The notes under the pieces are model-generated. The model searched no databases and was not told the origin of the DNA. It worked only from the letters and a program-made list of their open reading frames with translations. A stretch of 54,175 nt of DNA from Gluconacetobacter dulcium (lineage in GTDB: Bacteria; Pseudomonadota; Alphaproteobacteria; Acetobacterales; Acetobacteraceae), in contig NZ_JABEQN010000028.1 of the NCBI RefSeq assembly GCF_014174165.1, positions 1 to 54,175 of the forward strand. Direction: 5' to 3'. Below are positions 1 to 10,192 of the stretch, one piece after another (the first letter of the stretch is position 1; each line of letters opens with the position of its first letter). The position numbers and the translations under genes were made by a program.

Positions 1-13
1 GGGTTGAGCAAAG

Positions 14-76
14 GCGGAAGGGACCCATGCTCCCAAACGGGCTCCAGACCCTCGGGGGGGACGGGCTCCCTTCCGC
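14..76. repeat. inverted repeat / hairpin at window start
   Basis: A perfect 10-bp inverted repeat (GCGGAAGGGA at 14-23, TCCCTTCCGC at 67-76) encloses a 43-nt GC-rich loop with further C-run/G-run pairing. It could be the terminator of a gene left of the window, an intergenic repeat, or a structured leader for ilvD. No run of T follows on the plus strand, so a classical terminator in that direction is not supported. I could not match it to a known riboswitch or small RNA. Confidence 0.5.
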
Positions 77-286
77 TATACATCCTCGCACATCACCAAC
101 AGACAGGGGGGCCGGCCGCGGAACAATGGCTGCATCCGTTCATGATGGCGTGAGAACACGGCGGGGATAGCGTGGTGCTTCACGGCGAGGGGAAACGTCT
201 CATATAAGGGGGGCGCGCCGGGACTCGGCGCACCGGGGCCGCATCCCCGCAACGATCCGCCCCTGTCCGGAAAGGCTTTACATATC

Positions 287-2143
287 ATGCCCGCCTATCG
301 CTCCCGCACCACCACGCATGGCCGCAACATGGCCGGGGCCCGCAGCCTGTGGCGTGCCACGGGCATGCAGGATTCCGATTTCGGCAAGCCGATCATCGCC
401 ATCGCCAATTCCTTCACCCAGTTCGTGCCGGGGCATGTCCACCTGAAGGATCTGGGCCAGCTCGTGGCCGGCGCGGTGGCCGAAGCAGGTGGAATCGGGC
501 GGGAATTCAATACCATTGCGGTCGATGATGGGATCGCCATGGGGCATGGCGGCATGCTGTACAGCCTGCCCTCGCGTGAGTTGATCGCCGACGCGGTGGA
601 ATATATGTGCAACGCCCACTGCGCCGACGCGCTGGTGTGCATCAGCAATTGCGACAAGATCACGCCCGGCATGCTGATGGCGGCGATGCGGCTGAACATC
701 CCCGCCATCTTCGTCTCGGGCGGCCCGATGGAGGCCGGCCGGATAACGGAAGGCGGCATCGAACGGCATGTGGACCTCGTGACGTCGATGGTCTCGGCGG
801 CCGATCCGCGTGTCAGCGATGCCGAATCCCAGTCGATCGAACGGTCGGCCTGCCCGACCTGCGGATCGTGCTCGGGCATGTTCACCGCCAATTCGATGAA
901 CTGCCTGACCGAGGCGCTGGGCCTGGCGCTGCCGGGCAATGGCAGCCTGGTGGCGACCCATGCCGACCGGCGCGAACTATTCCTGGAGGCCGGGCGGCGG
1001 ATCGTTGGCCTGGCCCGTCGCTGGTACGAACAGGACGATGCAAGTGCCCTGCCGCGCGGCATCGCCACCATGGAAGCGTTCGAGAACGCGATGACGGTCG
1101 ATATCGCCATGGGCGGTTCGACCAACACCGTGCTGCATCTGCTGGCTGCCGCTCATGAGGGCGGGGTGCCGTTCACCATGGCCGATATCGACCGGCTGTC
1201 GCGTCGGGTGCCGCATCTGTGCAAGGTCGCGCCGTCGAAGGCCGACGTGCATATGGAGGACGTACATCATGCGGGCGGTATCTTCGCCATCATGGGCGAA
1301 CTGAACCGGCTGGGTCTGCTGCACCGCGAGGTGTCGATGGTGCATGCGCCATCGCTGGCTCAGGCACTGGAACAGTGGGACGTGACGGCGCCTGACGCGG
1401 CCGATGAGGCGAAGACACTGTTCCGCGCGGCACCGGGCGGGGTGCGCACCACGCAGGCCTTCTCGCAGGCCAGCCGATACCGTGCGCTCGACCTCGACCG
1501 GGCGGACGGTGCTATTCGCGATGGCGCACACGCCTTCAGCCAGGATGGCGGGTTGGCGGTACTGTACGGCAACATCGCCGAAGACGGTGCGATCGTGAAG
1601 ACGGCCGGCGTGGCGGCGGGCCTGCTGCGCTTCAAGGGGCCGGCGCGGATATTCGAGAGCCAGGACGACGCTGTGTCGGCCATCCTGGGCAACCGGATCG
1701 TGGCGGGCGATGTGGTCGTGATTCGCTATGAAGGCCCCAAGGGCGGCCCCGGCATGCAGGAAATGCTGTATCCGACCAGCTACCTGAAATCGAAGGGGCT
1801 GGCCGAATCCTGCGCGTTGATCACCGATGGCCGCTTCTCGGGCGGCAGTTCGGGCCTGTCCATCGGCCATATCTCGCCCGAAGCGGCGGAGGGCGGGGCG
1901 ATCGGCCTGCTGCGCGAAGGGGATGTGATCGAGATCGATATTCCCGGCCGGGTCCTGCGCGTCGACCTGCCGGACGCGGAACTCTCCGCGCGCCGGTTGC
2001 AGATGGAAGAGACGGGGGAGGCCGCCTGGCAGCCCGATCGCACACGCTCCGTGTCGGTCGCGTTGCAGGCCTATGCCGCGCTGACCACCAGCGCCGCGCG
2101 GGGCGCGGTGCGCGATGTGGGGCAGCTTCGCCGTCGCGGATAA
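287..2143 (+). CDS. ilvD: dihydroxy-acid dehydratase IlvD
   Basis: This enzyme dehydrates 2,3-dihydroxy-3-methylbutanoate (and the methylpentanoate homologue) to the 2-keto acids that precede valine, leucine and isoleucine; it is cytosolic and carries an iron-sulfur cluster. The 618-residue length matches the family (E. coli 616). Visible signatures are NCDKITPGM with C122 and K124 (the usual carbamylated lysine), [18 protein letters not shown] with cluster ligand C195, GGSTNTVLH in the middle and [13 protein letters not shown] near the C-terminus. The ATG at 287 has GGAAAGG at 269-275 upstream. The gene stands alone and is closed by a strong terminator, so it is probably monocistronic. All expected motifs are present. 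Confidence 0.97.
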   Translation: MPAYRSRTTTHGRNMAGARSLWRATGMQDSDFGKPIIAIANSFTQFVPGHVHLKDLGQLVAGAVAEAGGIGREFNTIAVDDGIAMGHGGMLYSLPSRELIADAVEYMCNAHCADALVCISNCDKITPGMLMAAMRLNIPAIFVSGGPMEAGRITEGGIERHVDLVTSMVSAADPRVSDAESQSIERSACPTCGSCSGMFTANSMNCLTEALGLALPGNGSLVATHADRRELFLEAGRRIVGLARRWYEQDDASALPRGIATMEAFENAMTVDIAMGGSTNTVLHLLAAAHEGGVPFTMADIDRLSRRVPHLCKVAPSKADVHMEDVHHAGGIFAIMGELNRLGLLHREVSMVHAPSLAQALEQWDVTAPDAADEAKTLFRAAPGGVRTTQAFSQASRYRALDLDRADGAIRDGAHAFSQDGGLAVLYGNIAEDGAIVKTAGVAAGLLRFKGPARIFESQDDAVSAILGNRIVAGDVVVIRYEGPKGGPGMQEMLYPTSYLKSKGLAESCALITDGRFSGGSSGLSIGHISPEAAEGGAIGLLREGDVIEIDIPGRVLRVDLPDAELSARRLQMEETGEAAWQPDRTRSVSVALQAYAALTTSAARGAVRDVGQLRRRG

Positions 2144-2165
2144 GTCGCGGATAATATGTCGGGCA

Positions 2166-2199
2166 AAGAAAGCGGCCGGGGAAACTCGGCCGCTTTCTT
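2166..2199 (+). terminator. rho-independent terminator of ilvD
   Basis: A perfect 13-bp stem (2166-2178 pairing with 2187-2199, core GCGGCCG/CGGCCGC) with an 8-nt loop starts 23 bp after the ilvD stop. The A-rich and T-rich outer stem (AAGAAA/TTTCTT) lets it work on either strand. Confidence 0.85.
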
Positions 2200-2639
2200 G
2201 TCATTACAACGTAATGATGTCTGTTTTATGTTACGTTGCGCAATAAATTTCCATAAAATGATGAAGAGTTGGGCATAAAATGGCCCTATCTGTGCGATGA
2301 CACGGGCTTCATGAAATTTGTTTTCAGAACATGGACATTTTTTCATACATGTTTTGAAATATACCTATGTATAGGCTGTTGAGAGACAGCGTCGCTCTGA
2401 CGGGCACGCACGCACGGGGAGCTCGAGATGACTATCACACTGCATAATCCCTGATCTAAGCAGGAAACTTGTCCCGCGCCCGGCGCGGTGACCTGGCCGA
2501 CGCGGCCCTGGCGGCAGCAGGTGTGCCGATAATTGTTTCTGATGAGAAATAATTTGACACATCCCGTCTTCCGGATCCGGCCGTGCGGCCTGTTTCTTCC
2601 TGATGCTGGTAAAAGCCCTGGACGGGGAAAAGCTCACAT
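2200..2639. other. non-coding leader region before the first RND operon
   Basis: About 440 bp without a convincing gene; the left half is clearly AT-richer than the surroundings, as expected for a promoter region. It holds the 12-bp palindrome described separately and, near 2552, a lone -35-like TTGACA with no good -10. I see no leader peptide or riboswitch. Confidence 0.6.
2364..2375. promoter_or_regulatory. candidate operator palindrome
   Basis: CCTATGTATAGG is a 12-bp inverted repeat (CCTAT/ATAGG) in the AT-rich part of the region before the RND operon, 264 bp ahead of the pump start. It could bind a dimeric repressor such as a TetR-type protein, but no such regulator is encoded next to it. 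Confidence 0.3.
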
Positions 2640-5600
2640 ATGAATGCAATCGTCGTGACGGCGCTGCGGCGGCCGTACACCTTTGTCGTTCTGTCGATCC
2701 TGATCGTTTTGTTCGGCGTCATGTCCGCCCTCAAGACGCCGACAGACGTCTTTCCCAATATCAAAATTCCGGCGATCGCCGTGGTATGGACCTATGGCGG
2801 TCTGCTGCCCGACGAGTTCGCGGCCCGCGTCATGTACAATTACGAGCAGGGCGTGACCTCGACGGTCGAGGGAATCGAGCACATGGAGTCCGATTCCTAT
2901 TACGGCCGTGGCATCGTGAAGATCTTCTTCCAGCCCGGCACGGATATCGGATCGGCCGAGGCGGATGTGACCGCGATCTCGCAGACCGTGCTGATGCAGT
3001 TGCCGGAGAAGATTCCGGCGCCGATGATCATGAAGCTGGAGGCGTCTTCGGTTCCGGTCATCACGCTTGAACTGACCTCCGATACCATGACGCCGTCGGA
3101 CCTGTTCAAGCTGGCGCAGATCCGCGTGCGTACACTGCTGGTGACCGTCCCCGGGGCGATCGTGCCGCATCCCTACGGCGGCATGGACGCCTTCGTGATG
3201 TTCGCACTCGATCAGAAGCAGTTGCAGGCGCACCATCTGTCGGCGATGGACGTGCAGAATGTTCTGGACAAGCAGAACATCGTCCGCCCAGCCGGCGACC
3301 AGAAGATCGGGTCGACCGACTGGATGGTCGCGACCAATGCCCAGCCGAGGTCGATGGAGGAACTGGCCAACATCCCCATCAAGCGTGTCGGCAATTCCGT
3401 CATCTACATGCATGACCTCGGACAGGTGTATCGTGGGGGCCATCCGCAGACCAACCTCGTGCTGGTAAAGGGGCGGCAGGCCGTCATCATGGTCGTGATG
3501 AAGAGCGGCGAGGCCTCGACGCTGGACGTGGTTTCGGGTGTGAAGGCATTGATGCCCCGTCTGCAGAAGGTCATTCCGTCGACAGCGCATATCTCGGTGC
3601 TGAACGATGCGTCCGGCTTCGTGCGGGATTCGATCGTCGACGTGCTGCGCGAAATGGTGACGGCGGCGTTCCTGACCGGACTTGTGGTGCTGCTGTTCCT
3701 GGGTTCTTGGCGCTCGACGATCATCATCGCTACCTCGATCCCGCTGGCGATCCTCTGCGCGGTCATCTGTCTGGGCTGGGCCGGGCAGACCATCAACGTC
3801 ATGACACTGGGCGGCCTCGCCCTGGCAGTTGGTATCCTGGTTGATGACGCCACCGTCATGATCGAGAATATCGATACCCATCTGGAAATGGGCAAGGAAC
3901 TGGAGGTCGCGATCATCGACGCGGCCAACCAGATCGTGATCCCGACCTTCGTTTCGACGACCTGCATCTGCATCGTCTGGCTACCGTTGTTCGAACTGGG
4001 CGGCGTTGCGGGCTGGCTGTTCATGCCGATGGCCGAAGCCATCATCTTCGCGATGATCGCCTCCTTCATCCTGTCGCGCACGCTGGTGCCGACGATGGCG
4101 AAGTTCCTGCTCGCCGGGCAGACGCACGGTGCCCATGGGCACGACGGGCACGAGGACCACCTCCAGGGCGGGAATATCTTCTCGCGCTTCCAGAGGGGGT
4201 TCGAGCGCCGTTTCACGGCCTTCCGTGAGGCCTATGGCAGATTCCTCGAGCGTTCGATCGCCCGCAGGGGGCGGTTCGTCTCCATCTTCCTCGGCGCGTC
4301 CGTCCTGTCTCTCGGACTGTATATCGTGGCGGGTCGTGATTTCTTCCCCGAAATCAAATCCGACCAGTTGCAGATGCATATGCGTGCCCCCCTGGGGACC
4401 CGCATCGAGGTGGCTGGACGAATCGCGACGCTCGTCGGCGACCGCATCCACCAGTTGCTGCCCGGCAAGGTCGATGACGTGGTGAGCAATTGCGGCCTGC
4501 CGGAAGGGCCTCATAACCAGGCATTCATTCCGACACCGACGATCGGGACGCAGGATTGCGACCTGACCATCACGCTGACCAATGCCGAATCGCCGGTCTG
4601 GGATTATCGCGCCGTGCTGCGCAAGGGCCTGTCGGCGAGCTTCCCCGGCACCGTCTTTACCTTCCAGCCCGCCGACTTGACGGCGCGCATCCTGAATTTC
4701 GGTTCCCCGGCGCCGATCGATATCAAGATCGCGGGACCGGAACTGGGCAAGAGCTATCAGTACGCCCTGGAACTGGTGAACAAGCTGCGCCTCGTCCCCG
4801 GCGCCAGCGACGTGACATTGCAGCAGACGATGAAGACGCCGACGCTGTTCGTGCAGGGCGACCGGAGCTTCAGCCAGGCGACCGGTGTCAATGCGGCTGA
4901 CTTGGCGGACAACGAATTGATGACCCTGTCGGGCAGTTCGACGGTCGATCCGCAATATTGGTATGATCCGGTCTGGGGCGTCACCTTCCTGCTGAATACG
5001 TATGTGACGCAGAACCAGTTGACGCATTTCAATGACCTCCTGTCGATCCCGGTCGACAAGGGAGACGGCGATCCCTCGGGCAAGGGCATGCAGTTGCTCG
5101 GCGCGATCAGCACGATTACGGCGAAGGGGACGCCCGGACAGGTTTCGCATTACAATTCGATGCCCGCCTTCGACATCTACGTGTCGGCGGAAGGCACCGA
5201 TCTGGGCAGCGTGCTGGCCGGCGTCAACAAGGTCATCGCGCAGACGGCCGCTGACGTGCCGCGCGGCGCGGCTGTGGATGTCGAAGGGCAGGCCACGACG
5301 ATGCGCAGCGCCTATGTGCAGTTGGTTGGCGGTCTCGCCGTCTCGATCGCGCTCATCTATCTGCTGATCGTCGTCAATTTCCAGTCCTGGCTCGATCCGT
5401 TCATCATCATCTCGGCTCTGCCGGGGGCGCTGGCGGGTATTGCCTGGAGCCTGTTCCTGACGCATACGCACCTGTCCGTGCCAGCCCTGACAGGTGCCAT
5501 TATGTGCATGGGAACCGCGACTGCGAACTCGATCCTGGTCGTCTCTTATGCCCGTGAACGTTTTGAAGTGCACGGAGATGCGTTGAAGGCGGCATTGGAG

Positions 5601-5813
5601 GCGGGATACGGGCGTATCCGTCCCGTCCTGATGACGGCGGCCGCCATGATTGTCGGCATGGTGCCGATGTCGATCAGCAACTCGCAGAATGCGCCGCTGG
5701 GCAAGGCGGTGATCGGCGGCTTGATCGTTGCCACCATTTCCACGCTTCTGTTCGTTCCTTGTGTCTACGCGATTATCTACAACCGCTCGTCGAGCCGGAA
5801 GGAGACCGTCTGA
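2640..5813 (+). CDS. RND-family efflux transporter, inner-membrane pump
   Basis: A proton-driven resistance-nodulation-division pump that would work with the next two genes as a tripartite exporter across both membranes. The 1057 residues fit the family (1020-1070). The N-terminus has the cytoplasmic ALRRPYTF followed by TM1 and PTDVFPNIKIPAIAVVW; TM4 carries the proton-relay motif GILVDDATVMIEN with paired Asp. A histidine-rich stretch (H496, H499, H501, H504, H507) lies in the loop before the second repeat, around HGAHGHDGHEDH. The start ATG has GGGGAAA upstream. Its stop TGA shares its A with the start of the next gene. The substrate cannot be read from sequence; drugs, solvents or metals are all possible. 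Confidence 0.93.
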   Translation: MNAIVVTALRRPYTFVVLSILIVLFGVMSALKTPTDVFPNIKIPAIAVVWTYGGLLPDEFAARVMYNYEQGVTSTVEGIEHMESDSYYGRGIVKIFFQPGTDIGSAEADVTAISQTVLMQLPEKIPAPMIMKLEASSVPVITLELTSDTMTPSDLFKLAQIRVRTLLVTVPGAIVPHPYGGMDAFVMFALDQKQLQAHHLSAMDVQNVLDKQNIVRPAGDQKIGSTDWMVATNAQPRSMEELANIPIKRVGNSVIYMHDLGQVYRGGHPQTNLVLVKGRQAVIMVVMKSGEASTLDVVSGVKALMPRLQKVIPSTAHISVLNDASGFVRDSIVDVLREMVTAAFLTGLVVLLFLGSWRSTIIIATSIPLAILCAVICLGWAGQTINVMTLGGLALAVGILVDDATVMIENIDTHLEMGKELEVAIIDAANQIVIPTFVSTTCICIVWLPLFELGGVAGWLFMPMAEAIIFAMIASFILSRTLVPTMAKFLLAGQTHGAHGHDGHEDHLQGGNIFSRFQRGFERRFTAFREAYGRFLERSIARRGRFVSIFLGASVLSLGLYIVAGRDFFPEIKSDQLQMHMRAPLGTRIEVAGRIATLVGDRIHQLLPGKVDDVVSNCGLPEGPHNQAFIPTPTIGTQDCDLTITLTNAESPVWDYRAVLRKGLSASFPGTVFTFQPADLTARILNFGSPAPIDIKIAGPELGKSYQYALELVNKLRLVPGASDVTLQQTMKTPTLFVQGDRSFSQATGVNAADLADNELMTLSGSSTVDPQYWYDPVWGVTFLLNTYVTQNQLTHFNDLLSIPVDKGDGDPSGKGMQLLGAISTITAKGTPGQVSHYNSMPAFDIYVSAEGTDLGSVLAGVNKVIAQTAADVPRGAAVDVEGQATTMRSAYVQLVGGLAVSIALIYLLIVVNFQSWLDPFIIISALPGALAGIAWSLFLTHTHLSVPALTGAIMCMGTATANSILVVSYARERFEVHGDALKAALEAGYGRIRPVLMTAAAMIVGMVPMSISNSQNAPLGKAVIGGLIVATISTLLFVPCVYAIIYNRSSSRKETV

Positions 5814-6994
5814 TGGCTTCCCTGTCACGCAACACCCTTCTGGCCGCCGGGGCATGTGTCCTGGTCGGGCTGGTCGGCTATCAGGTGGTCACCCGGGTTC
5901 ACGCGGTGACGGAACTGCGCGCCGAGACAGTGCGCAATGCGCTGCCCGACGTCGCGGTGATCCAGGCGAAGCCTTCGCCCAAGACCGTGACCCTGACCCT
6001 GCCGGGGAATATCGACGCCTGGTACCAGGCCCCGCTGTTTCCGCAGGCATCGGGCTATGTGAAGATGTGGTACAAGGATTACGGCGCGGAAGTGAAGAAG
6101 GGCGACGTCCTGGCCGAGATCAACGCTCCCAGCCTGGACGCGCAATACGCCCAGGCCAAGGCCGATCTGGCGGAGGCACAGGCCAAATACAACCTGGCCG
6201 TCGTCAGCGCCAATCGCTGGCGGGCCATGGCCAAGTCGCAGGCGGTATCGGGCCAGTCGGTCTCGGTGGCCGATGCGAACGAGAAGGCCGGGCTGGCGAT
6301 GATGCAGGCGGCCGAGCACAAGGTCGATCAGTTCGAGGCGCTGGAACGCTTCAAGACCATCGAGGCGCCGTTCGACGGCGTGGTGACGTCGCGCGATATC
6401 AATGTGGGCGATTATGTCAGCAGCGGGACGGGCGAGCACGGCAGCAATGGCGATGCCAGCCAGCTCTTCACCGTATCGGACATGCACAAGATGCGCCTGT
6501 TCGTGTCGGTGCCCGAGACGTTCTCCTATATTCTTAAGCCAGGCATGACGGCGGAGGTCAGCGTTCCGCAGTTTGCAAACCGGACCTTCAAGGCCGATTT
6601 CCTGACCATCGCGCGGGGATATGATCCCAACACCCGCACGGCGATTACGGAATTTACCATAGATAACGACAGGCATGAGCTGTGGCCCGGCACTTTCGCA
6701 TCGGTGAAGATGACCGCACCCTCGACGCCAGGCGTGTTCCAGATTCCGACGGCCGCCCTCGTGTTCGAAGAGAAGGGCATGCAGGTCGCGGTGCTGGATG
6801 CCAACGATGTGGTGCATTACCACAACATCCAGGTGGGGCGGATGGCCGATGCCGAGACCGACGTGACGTCGGGGGTCTCGCCCTCTGACCGGATCATCAA
6901 CAACCCGCCGGCGGACCTGCTGGAGGGGCAGAAGGTGCATGTCGTCCAGCCGGCCAAGGGGTACGACCAGGAAAACGAGGAAATCGAGGGATGA
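5813..6994 (+). CDS. RND efflux membrane fusion protein (HlyD/AcrA-like)
   Basis: Periplasmic adaptor that links the RND pump to the outer-membrane channel. The start is placed at the ATG overlapping the pump's stop (TGATG), preceded by GGAAGGAG; a start further upstream would lie inside the pump gene and lack this site. The 393 residues begin with a membrane anchor (about residues 8-26, AAGACVLVGLVGYQVV), then the first lipoyl half (PQASGYVKMWYKDYGAEVKKGD), a coiled-coil hairpin rich in Ala/Gln/Glu (about 100-180), the second lipoyl half (IEAPFDGVVTSRDINVGDYV) and beta-barrel domains. The 3' end overlaps the next gene by 4 bp. Confidence 0.93.
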   Translation: MASLSRNTLLAAGACVLVGLVGYQVVTRVHAVTELRAETVRNALPDVAVIQAKPSPKTVTLTLPGNIDAWYQAPLFPQASGYVKMWYKDYGAEVKKGDVLAEINAPSLDAQYAQAKADLAEAQAKYNLAVVSANRWRAMAKSQAVSGQSVSVADANEKAGLAMMQAAEHKVDQFEALERFKTIEAPFDGVVTSRDINVGDYVSSGTGEHGSNGDASQLFTVSDMHKMRLFVSVPETFSYILKPGMTAEVSVPQFANRTFKADFLTIARGYDPNTRTAITEFTIDNDRHELWPGTFASVKMTAPSTPGVFQIPTAALVFEEKGMQVAVLDANDVVHYHNIQVGRMADAETDVTSGVSPSDRIINNPPADLLEGQKVHVVQPAKGYDQENEEIEG

Positions 6995-8589
6995 TCATGC
7001 GGTCTCTGCGCCGGACCATGCTGTCCGGCGGGGCGATGCTGTCGCTGGTGGCGCTGTCTGCCTGCGATCTGGCGCCCGCTTACCATCCCCCGACCTATAT
7101 CGTGCCCGCAAGCTGGCATGGTCAGGGGGCGTTCGCCACCGCGACGCCGGCGGACACGCAACTGCCTTCCAACTGGTGGACACTGCTGCATGATCCGCAG
7201 CTCGACGCTCTGGAAGACAGGGCCGTTGCCGCGAACGCGGATTTGCAGGCGGCGGCCGAACGCTTCGTCCAGGCGCGGGCCATGGTCATGAGCGCGCGCG
7301 CGGACCTGCTGCCGCATTTCGGTCTGGCCTTCGGGGCGTCGGACAACAAGCAGTCGGCCGACCGGCTGTTCCGTTATAAGGGAGCGTTGACGCAGACTGA
7401 CGAGTTCTATGGCGGCCTGGCGTCGTGGGAGCCGGATTTCTGGTCGGAGATCCGCAACCAGGTGCGCATGGCGAAGTTTTCCGCCCAGGAGAAGGCAGCC
7501 GATTACGCCGGTGCCCGACTGAGCCTGCAGTCGGAACTGGCCAGCGATTATGTCGCATTGCGTGGCTATGACGCGCAGGATGCGATCTATCGCAAATCTA
7601 TCGCCTATTACCAGCAGGCCCTGAAGGTGACGCAGACGCAGCTCGTCAACCAGGCGGCGCCGCGTCTCGACCTCGCCCGTGCCCAGAACCGCCTGTATGT
7701 GACCCAGGCGGCGGAACTGGACATCCAGGCCGAGCGTGAGGTGACGGAACATGCGATCGCGGTACTGACCAACAGCGCACCGTCCGATTTCCACATCGCG
7801 CCGACCGATACATTGACGTTCGTGCGCGCCCATATCCCGGTCGGTGTGCCCTCCGACCTGTTGCAGAGGCGCCCCGACGTCGCTTCGGCAGAACGCGAGA
7901 TGGCACAGGCCAATCGCGCCATCGGGGTTTCGCGGGCGGCGTTCTATCCGCATATCTCGCTCCATGCCAATGGTGGGTTCGATGCCAATGGCTTCGATCT
8001 GGCCAATCTGGCAAACAGCATGTGGTCCTATGGTGCTTCCGCCTCGATGCCGATCTTCGAGGGCGGCATGCGCCGCGCGGCCTTGCAGGCATCCTGGGCC
8101 AGCTATCGCGAGACGCGCGATCATTACCGGTCTTCGGTGCTCGCGGCGTTCCGCGAAGTGGAGGACGGGCTTTCGCGCACCAACCGGCTGTGGGCCGAGA
8201 ATGACCGCCTGAAGGCGGCGACGTCCGCGGCGCTGGACATGCAGACCATGACCATGACCCTCTACAAGGGGGGAGTGTCCGCCTATCTGGACGCGATCAT
8301 CGCCCAGGAAGCGGCACTGGAGGCCCAGATTGCGCAGGTGCAGGTCGAGACACGCTATTTCCAGGCGGAAATCGGACTCATCCGCGCGCTTGGCGGTGGA
8401 TGGAACGACCGGCTGCTGCCGACGCCGGACCAGACGATGACGTTCTCGGTGCTGCAATATGACGGGCTGCATCATCCCGCTCCGACCGGTGGCATCGACA
8501 GCGTGCGGGACGAGACACCGTTCGACAATCTGAGCGGCGGGGCCCCGGCACTCGACATGGGGACGACATCGGTCCAGACTGGGCGTTAG
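6991..8589 (+). CDS. outer-membrane efflux lipoprotein, NodT/OprM family
   Basis: Outer-membrane channel of the tripartite pump. The 532-residue protein starts with a lipoprotein signal ending in LSLVALSAC, so C25 would be acylated; two OEP (TolC-type) repeats follow, with the usual WWTLLHDPQLDALEDRAV start and the LLQRRPDVASAEREM motif in the middle. The ATG at 6991 overlaps the previous stop (ATGA) and has GAGGAAATCGAGGG upstream; an ATG at 6997 is an alternative. The C-terminal 60 residues after the last OEP helix are longer than usual and look unstructured. A terminator follows 28 bp downstream, closing the three-gene operon. Confidence 0.93.
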   Translation: MIMRSLRRTMLSGGAMLSLVALSACDLAPAYHPPTYIVPASWHGQGAFATATPADTQLPSNWWTLLHDPQLDALEDRAVAANADLQAAAERFVQARAMVMSARADLLPHFGLAFGASDNKQSADRLFRYKGALTQTDEFYGGLASWEPDFWSEIRNQVRMAKFSAQEKAADYAGARLSLQSELASDYVALRGYDAQDAIYRKSIAYYQQALKVTQTQLVNQAAPRLDLARAQNRLYVTQAAELDIQAEREVTEHAIAVLTNSAPSDFHIAPTDTLTFVRAHIPVGVPSDLLQRRPDVASAEREMAQANRAIGVSRAAFYPHISLHANGGFDANGFDLANLANSMWSYGASASMPIFEGGMRRAALQASWASYRETRDHYRSSVLAAFREVEDGLSRTNRLWAENDRLKAATSAALDMQTMTMTLYKGGVSAYLDAIIAQEAALEAQIAQVQVETRYFQAEIGLIRALGGGWNDRLLPTPDQTMTFSVLQYDGLHHPAPTGGIDSVRDETPFDNLSGGAPALDMGTTSVQTGR

Positions 8590-8616
8590 CTGCTGGCCGG
8601 AAGGGTGAAACCGAGG

Positions 8617-8648
8617 AAGGTGGGGCGATTTTATCGCTCCGCCTTTTT
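8617..8648 (+). terminator. rho-independent terminator of the first RND operon
   Basis: A 13-bp stem with two G-T wobbles (AAGGTGGGGCGAT at 8617-8629 with ATCGCTCCGCCTT at 8633-8645) and a TTT loop runs into five T residues. It lies 28 bp after the lipoprotein stop. Confidence 0.88.
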
Positions 8649-8685
8649 CGTTCTCGTGCCGTGGGACGAGATACGCCCTCACTTG

Positions 8686-9009
8686 TCATGTGGCTGAGAA
8701 GATGGCGGCAGTGACGGTCTGGAAGGGCGTAAAGCCCAGAGGTCTGTAAAGGGCAATCGCGCCACTATTGGTTGTATGGCAATGCAGGAAGGGTATGGTT
8801 CCGCGCGCCAGGATACGGGTCGCGACTTCCCGCATGAAGAAACCGGCAGAGCCGCGGCCACGACGGTCGGGATGGGTGTATATGCCACTGACCTCGACAT
8901 ACTCTGCCGGTTGCGTGCGTTCGTCGCCTTTCGTGACCTGGATTGGCAATCCTGCCAATATCAGCGGGCGGCGAATCGTTGCTGGTTCCAATCGCGCGAA
9001 CATGCACAA
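8686..9009 (-). pseudogene. GNAT N-acetyltransferase, C-terminal fragment
   Basis: The 107 codons encode the acetyl-CoA-binding half of a GNAT enzyme: VEVSGIYTHPDRRGRGSAGF holds the RxxGxG/S pyrophosphate-binding loop, and NSGAIALYRPLGF is the C-terminal motif of the FR47-like subgroup. Full-length relatives have about 200 residues or more. The reading frame is open only to a TAG at 9130-9132, and the first usable starts are TTG 9009 or ATG 9003, so the N-terminal half is absent or lies in other frames. I read it as a decayed gene. The substrate is unknown. Confidence 0.65.
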
Positions 9010-9474
9010 TTCGGACGGCCGGTATCTGGTTGAGGCGTTCGAGCGGGATGTGACGAATGGCTGCCTCCCGTAAGTGTCGTGGATCGTGCCGCCCGCTGTC
9101 CTTTCGGAACATCCCGATGCGCCGCCCGGCTATGGGGAAGTTCTGATCTCGCGCCTGATGGATATTTTTGTGCGGCATCCGGATGTCTGGGCGAAGACGG
9201 CTTTTTTGACCAGGTGCCGCCTCCTGTTTGCCGCCTTGGGGGAGGAGGGGAGTGAGCAGCATTCCGCTGACGGGCGAGGTGTATGATGGTGTACCGGTGG
9301 ACCTTGGCCCCAGGGTGCCGGCTCTTCTGATATAGCCCGGGATTACGGGAGGCTGGGTCAATTCGCAGGTCATGGCCAGAGGGCCTGCTGGATACGGCGG
9401 TCTATCCGGCCCGACCCCGGGCTTCGTGCCGCCTGTCGCCGCCAGGCATTCCCGATCCGCAGGTTCTGCCCGGT
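9010..9474. other. degenerate region, no gene recognised
   Basis: Some 465 bp without a coding sequence I can defend. Several open frames exist on both strands, but their proteins are rich in Arg/Pro and show no motif. On the minus strand this is where the missing N-terminal half of the GNAT gene should be, so it probably holds its frameshifted remains. Confidence 0.4.
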
Positions 9475-9861
9475 ATGAAGTCGGGTCGCGCCCGGTTTGG
9501 CCCCTTCCTTTATGATCTGCATGCCGATCTGGAGGCTGATGGCAGGATTCGGCTGGCCTGTGCCGGGCGCACAGGAGGCTGTGTTCCTGGAGTGTGCGTC
9601 CTTACACGGTCGGGGCCGAGGACAGCCATGTCTTTGCGTGCGCGGGAGATGGGCCGGTGACGATACATGCCCCCAACGGCTTCTATCGACGTTTTGCGAT
9701 CTGCGTCGTCGGATTCGCGGTGACCTTGGGAGAGGGAGTATCTTCAGATGCGGTCATGCTGCGATTGGGCCTGCATGCCAGCGTCGTGGACACGATTGTG
9801 ATCACGGACGTTTACAGGGAGACGCGGCGGGAGATGGTTGTCTCCCGCCTCCCGGTTTTCT

Positions 9862-9863
<2 letters not shown>
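9475..9863 (+). pseudogene. unrecognised gene remnant, frameshifted
   Basis: Two adjoining frames look protein-like. The first, around 9475-9600, reads RARFGPFLYDLHADLEADG and then IRLACAGRTGG. The second, 9594-9863, reads FYRRFAICVVGFAVTLGEGV followed by HASVVDTIVITDVYRETRRE and a natural TGA stop. They would join by a shift near 9590-9600. The composition resembles a globular alpha/beta protein, but I do not recognise the family. The second segment stops exactly where the IS3-type transposase fragment begins. Function unknown. Confidence 0.35.

Positions 9864-10192
<329 letters not shown>

Noticed and set aside
3981-5855. A 624-codon minus-strand frame under the first RND pump
   Set aside because: Arg/His-rich shadow of the RND gene, with no domain signature.
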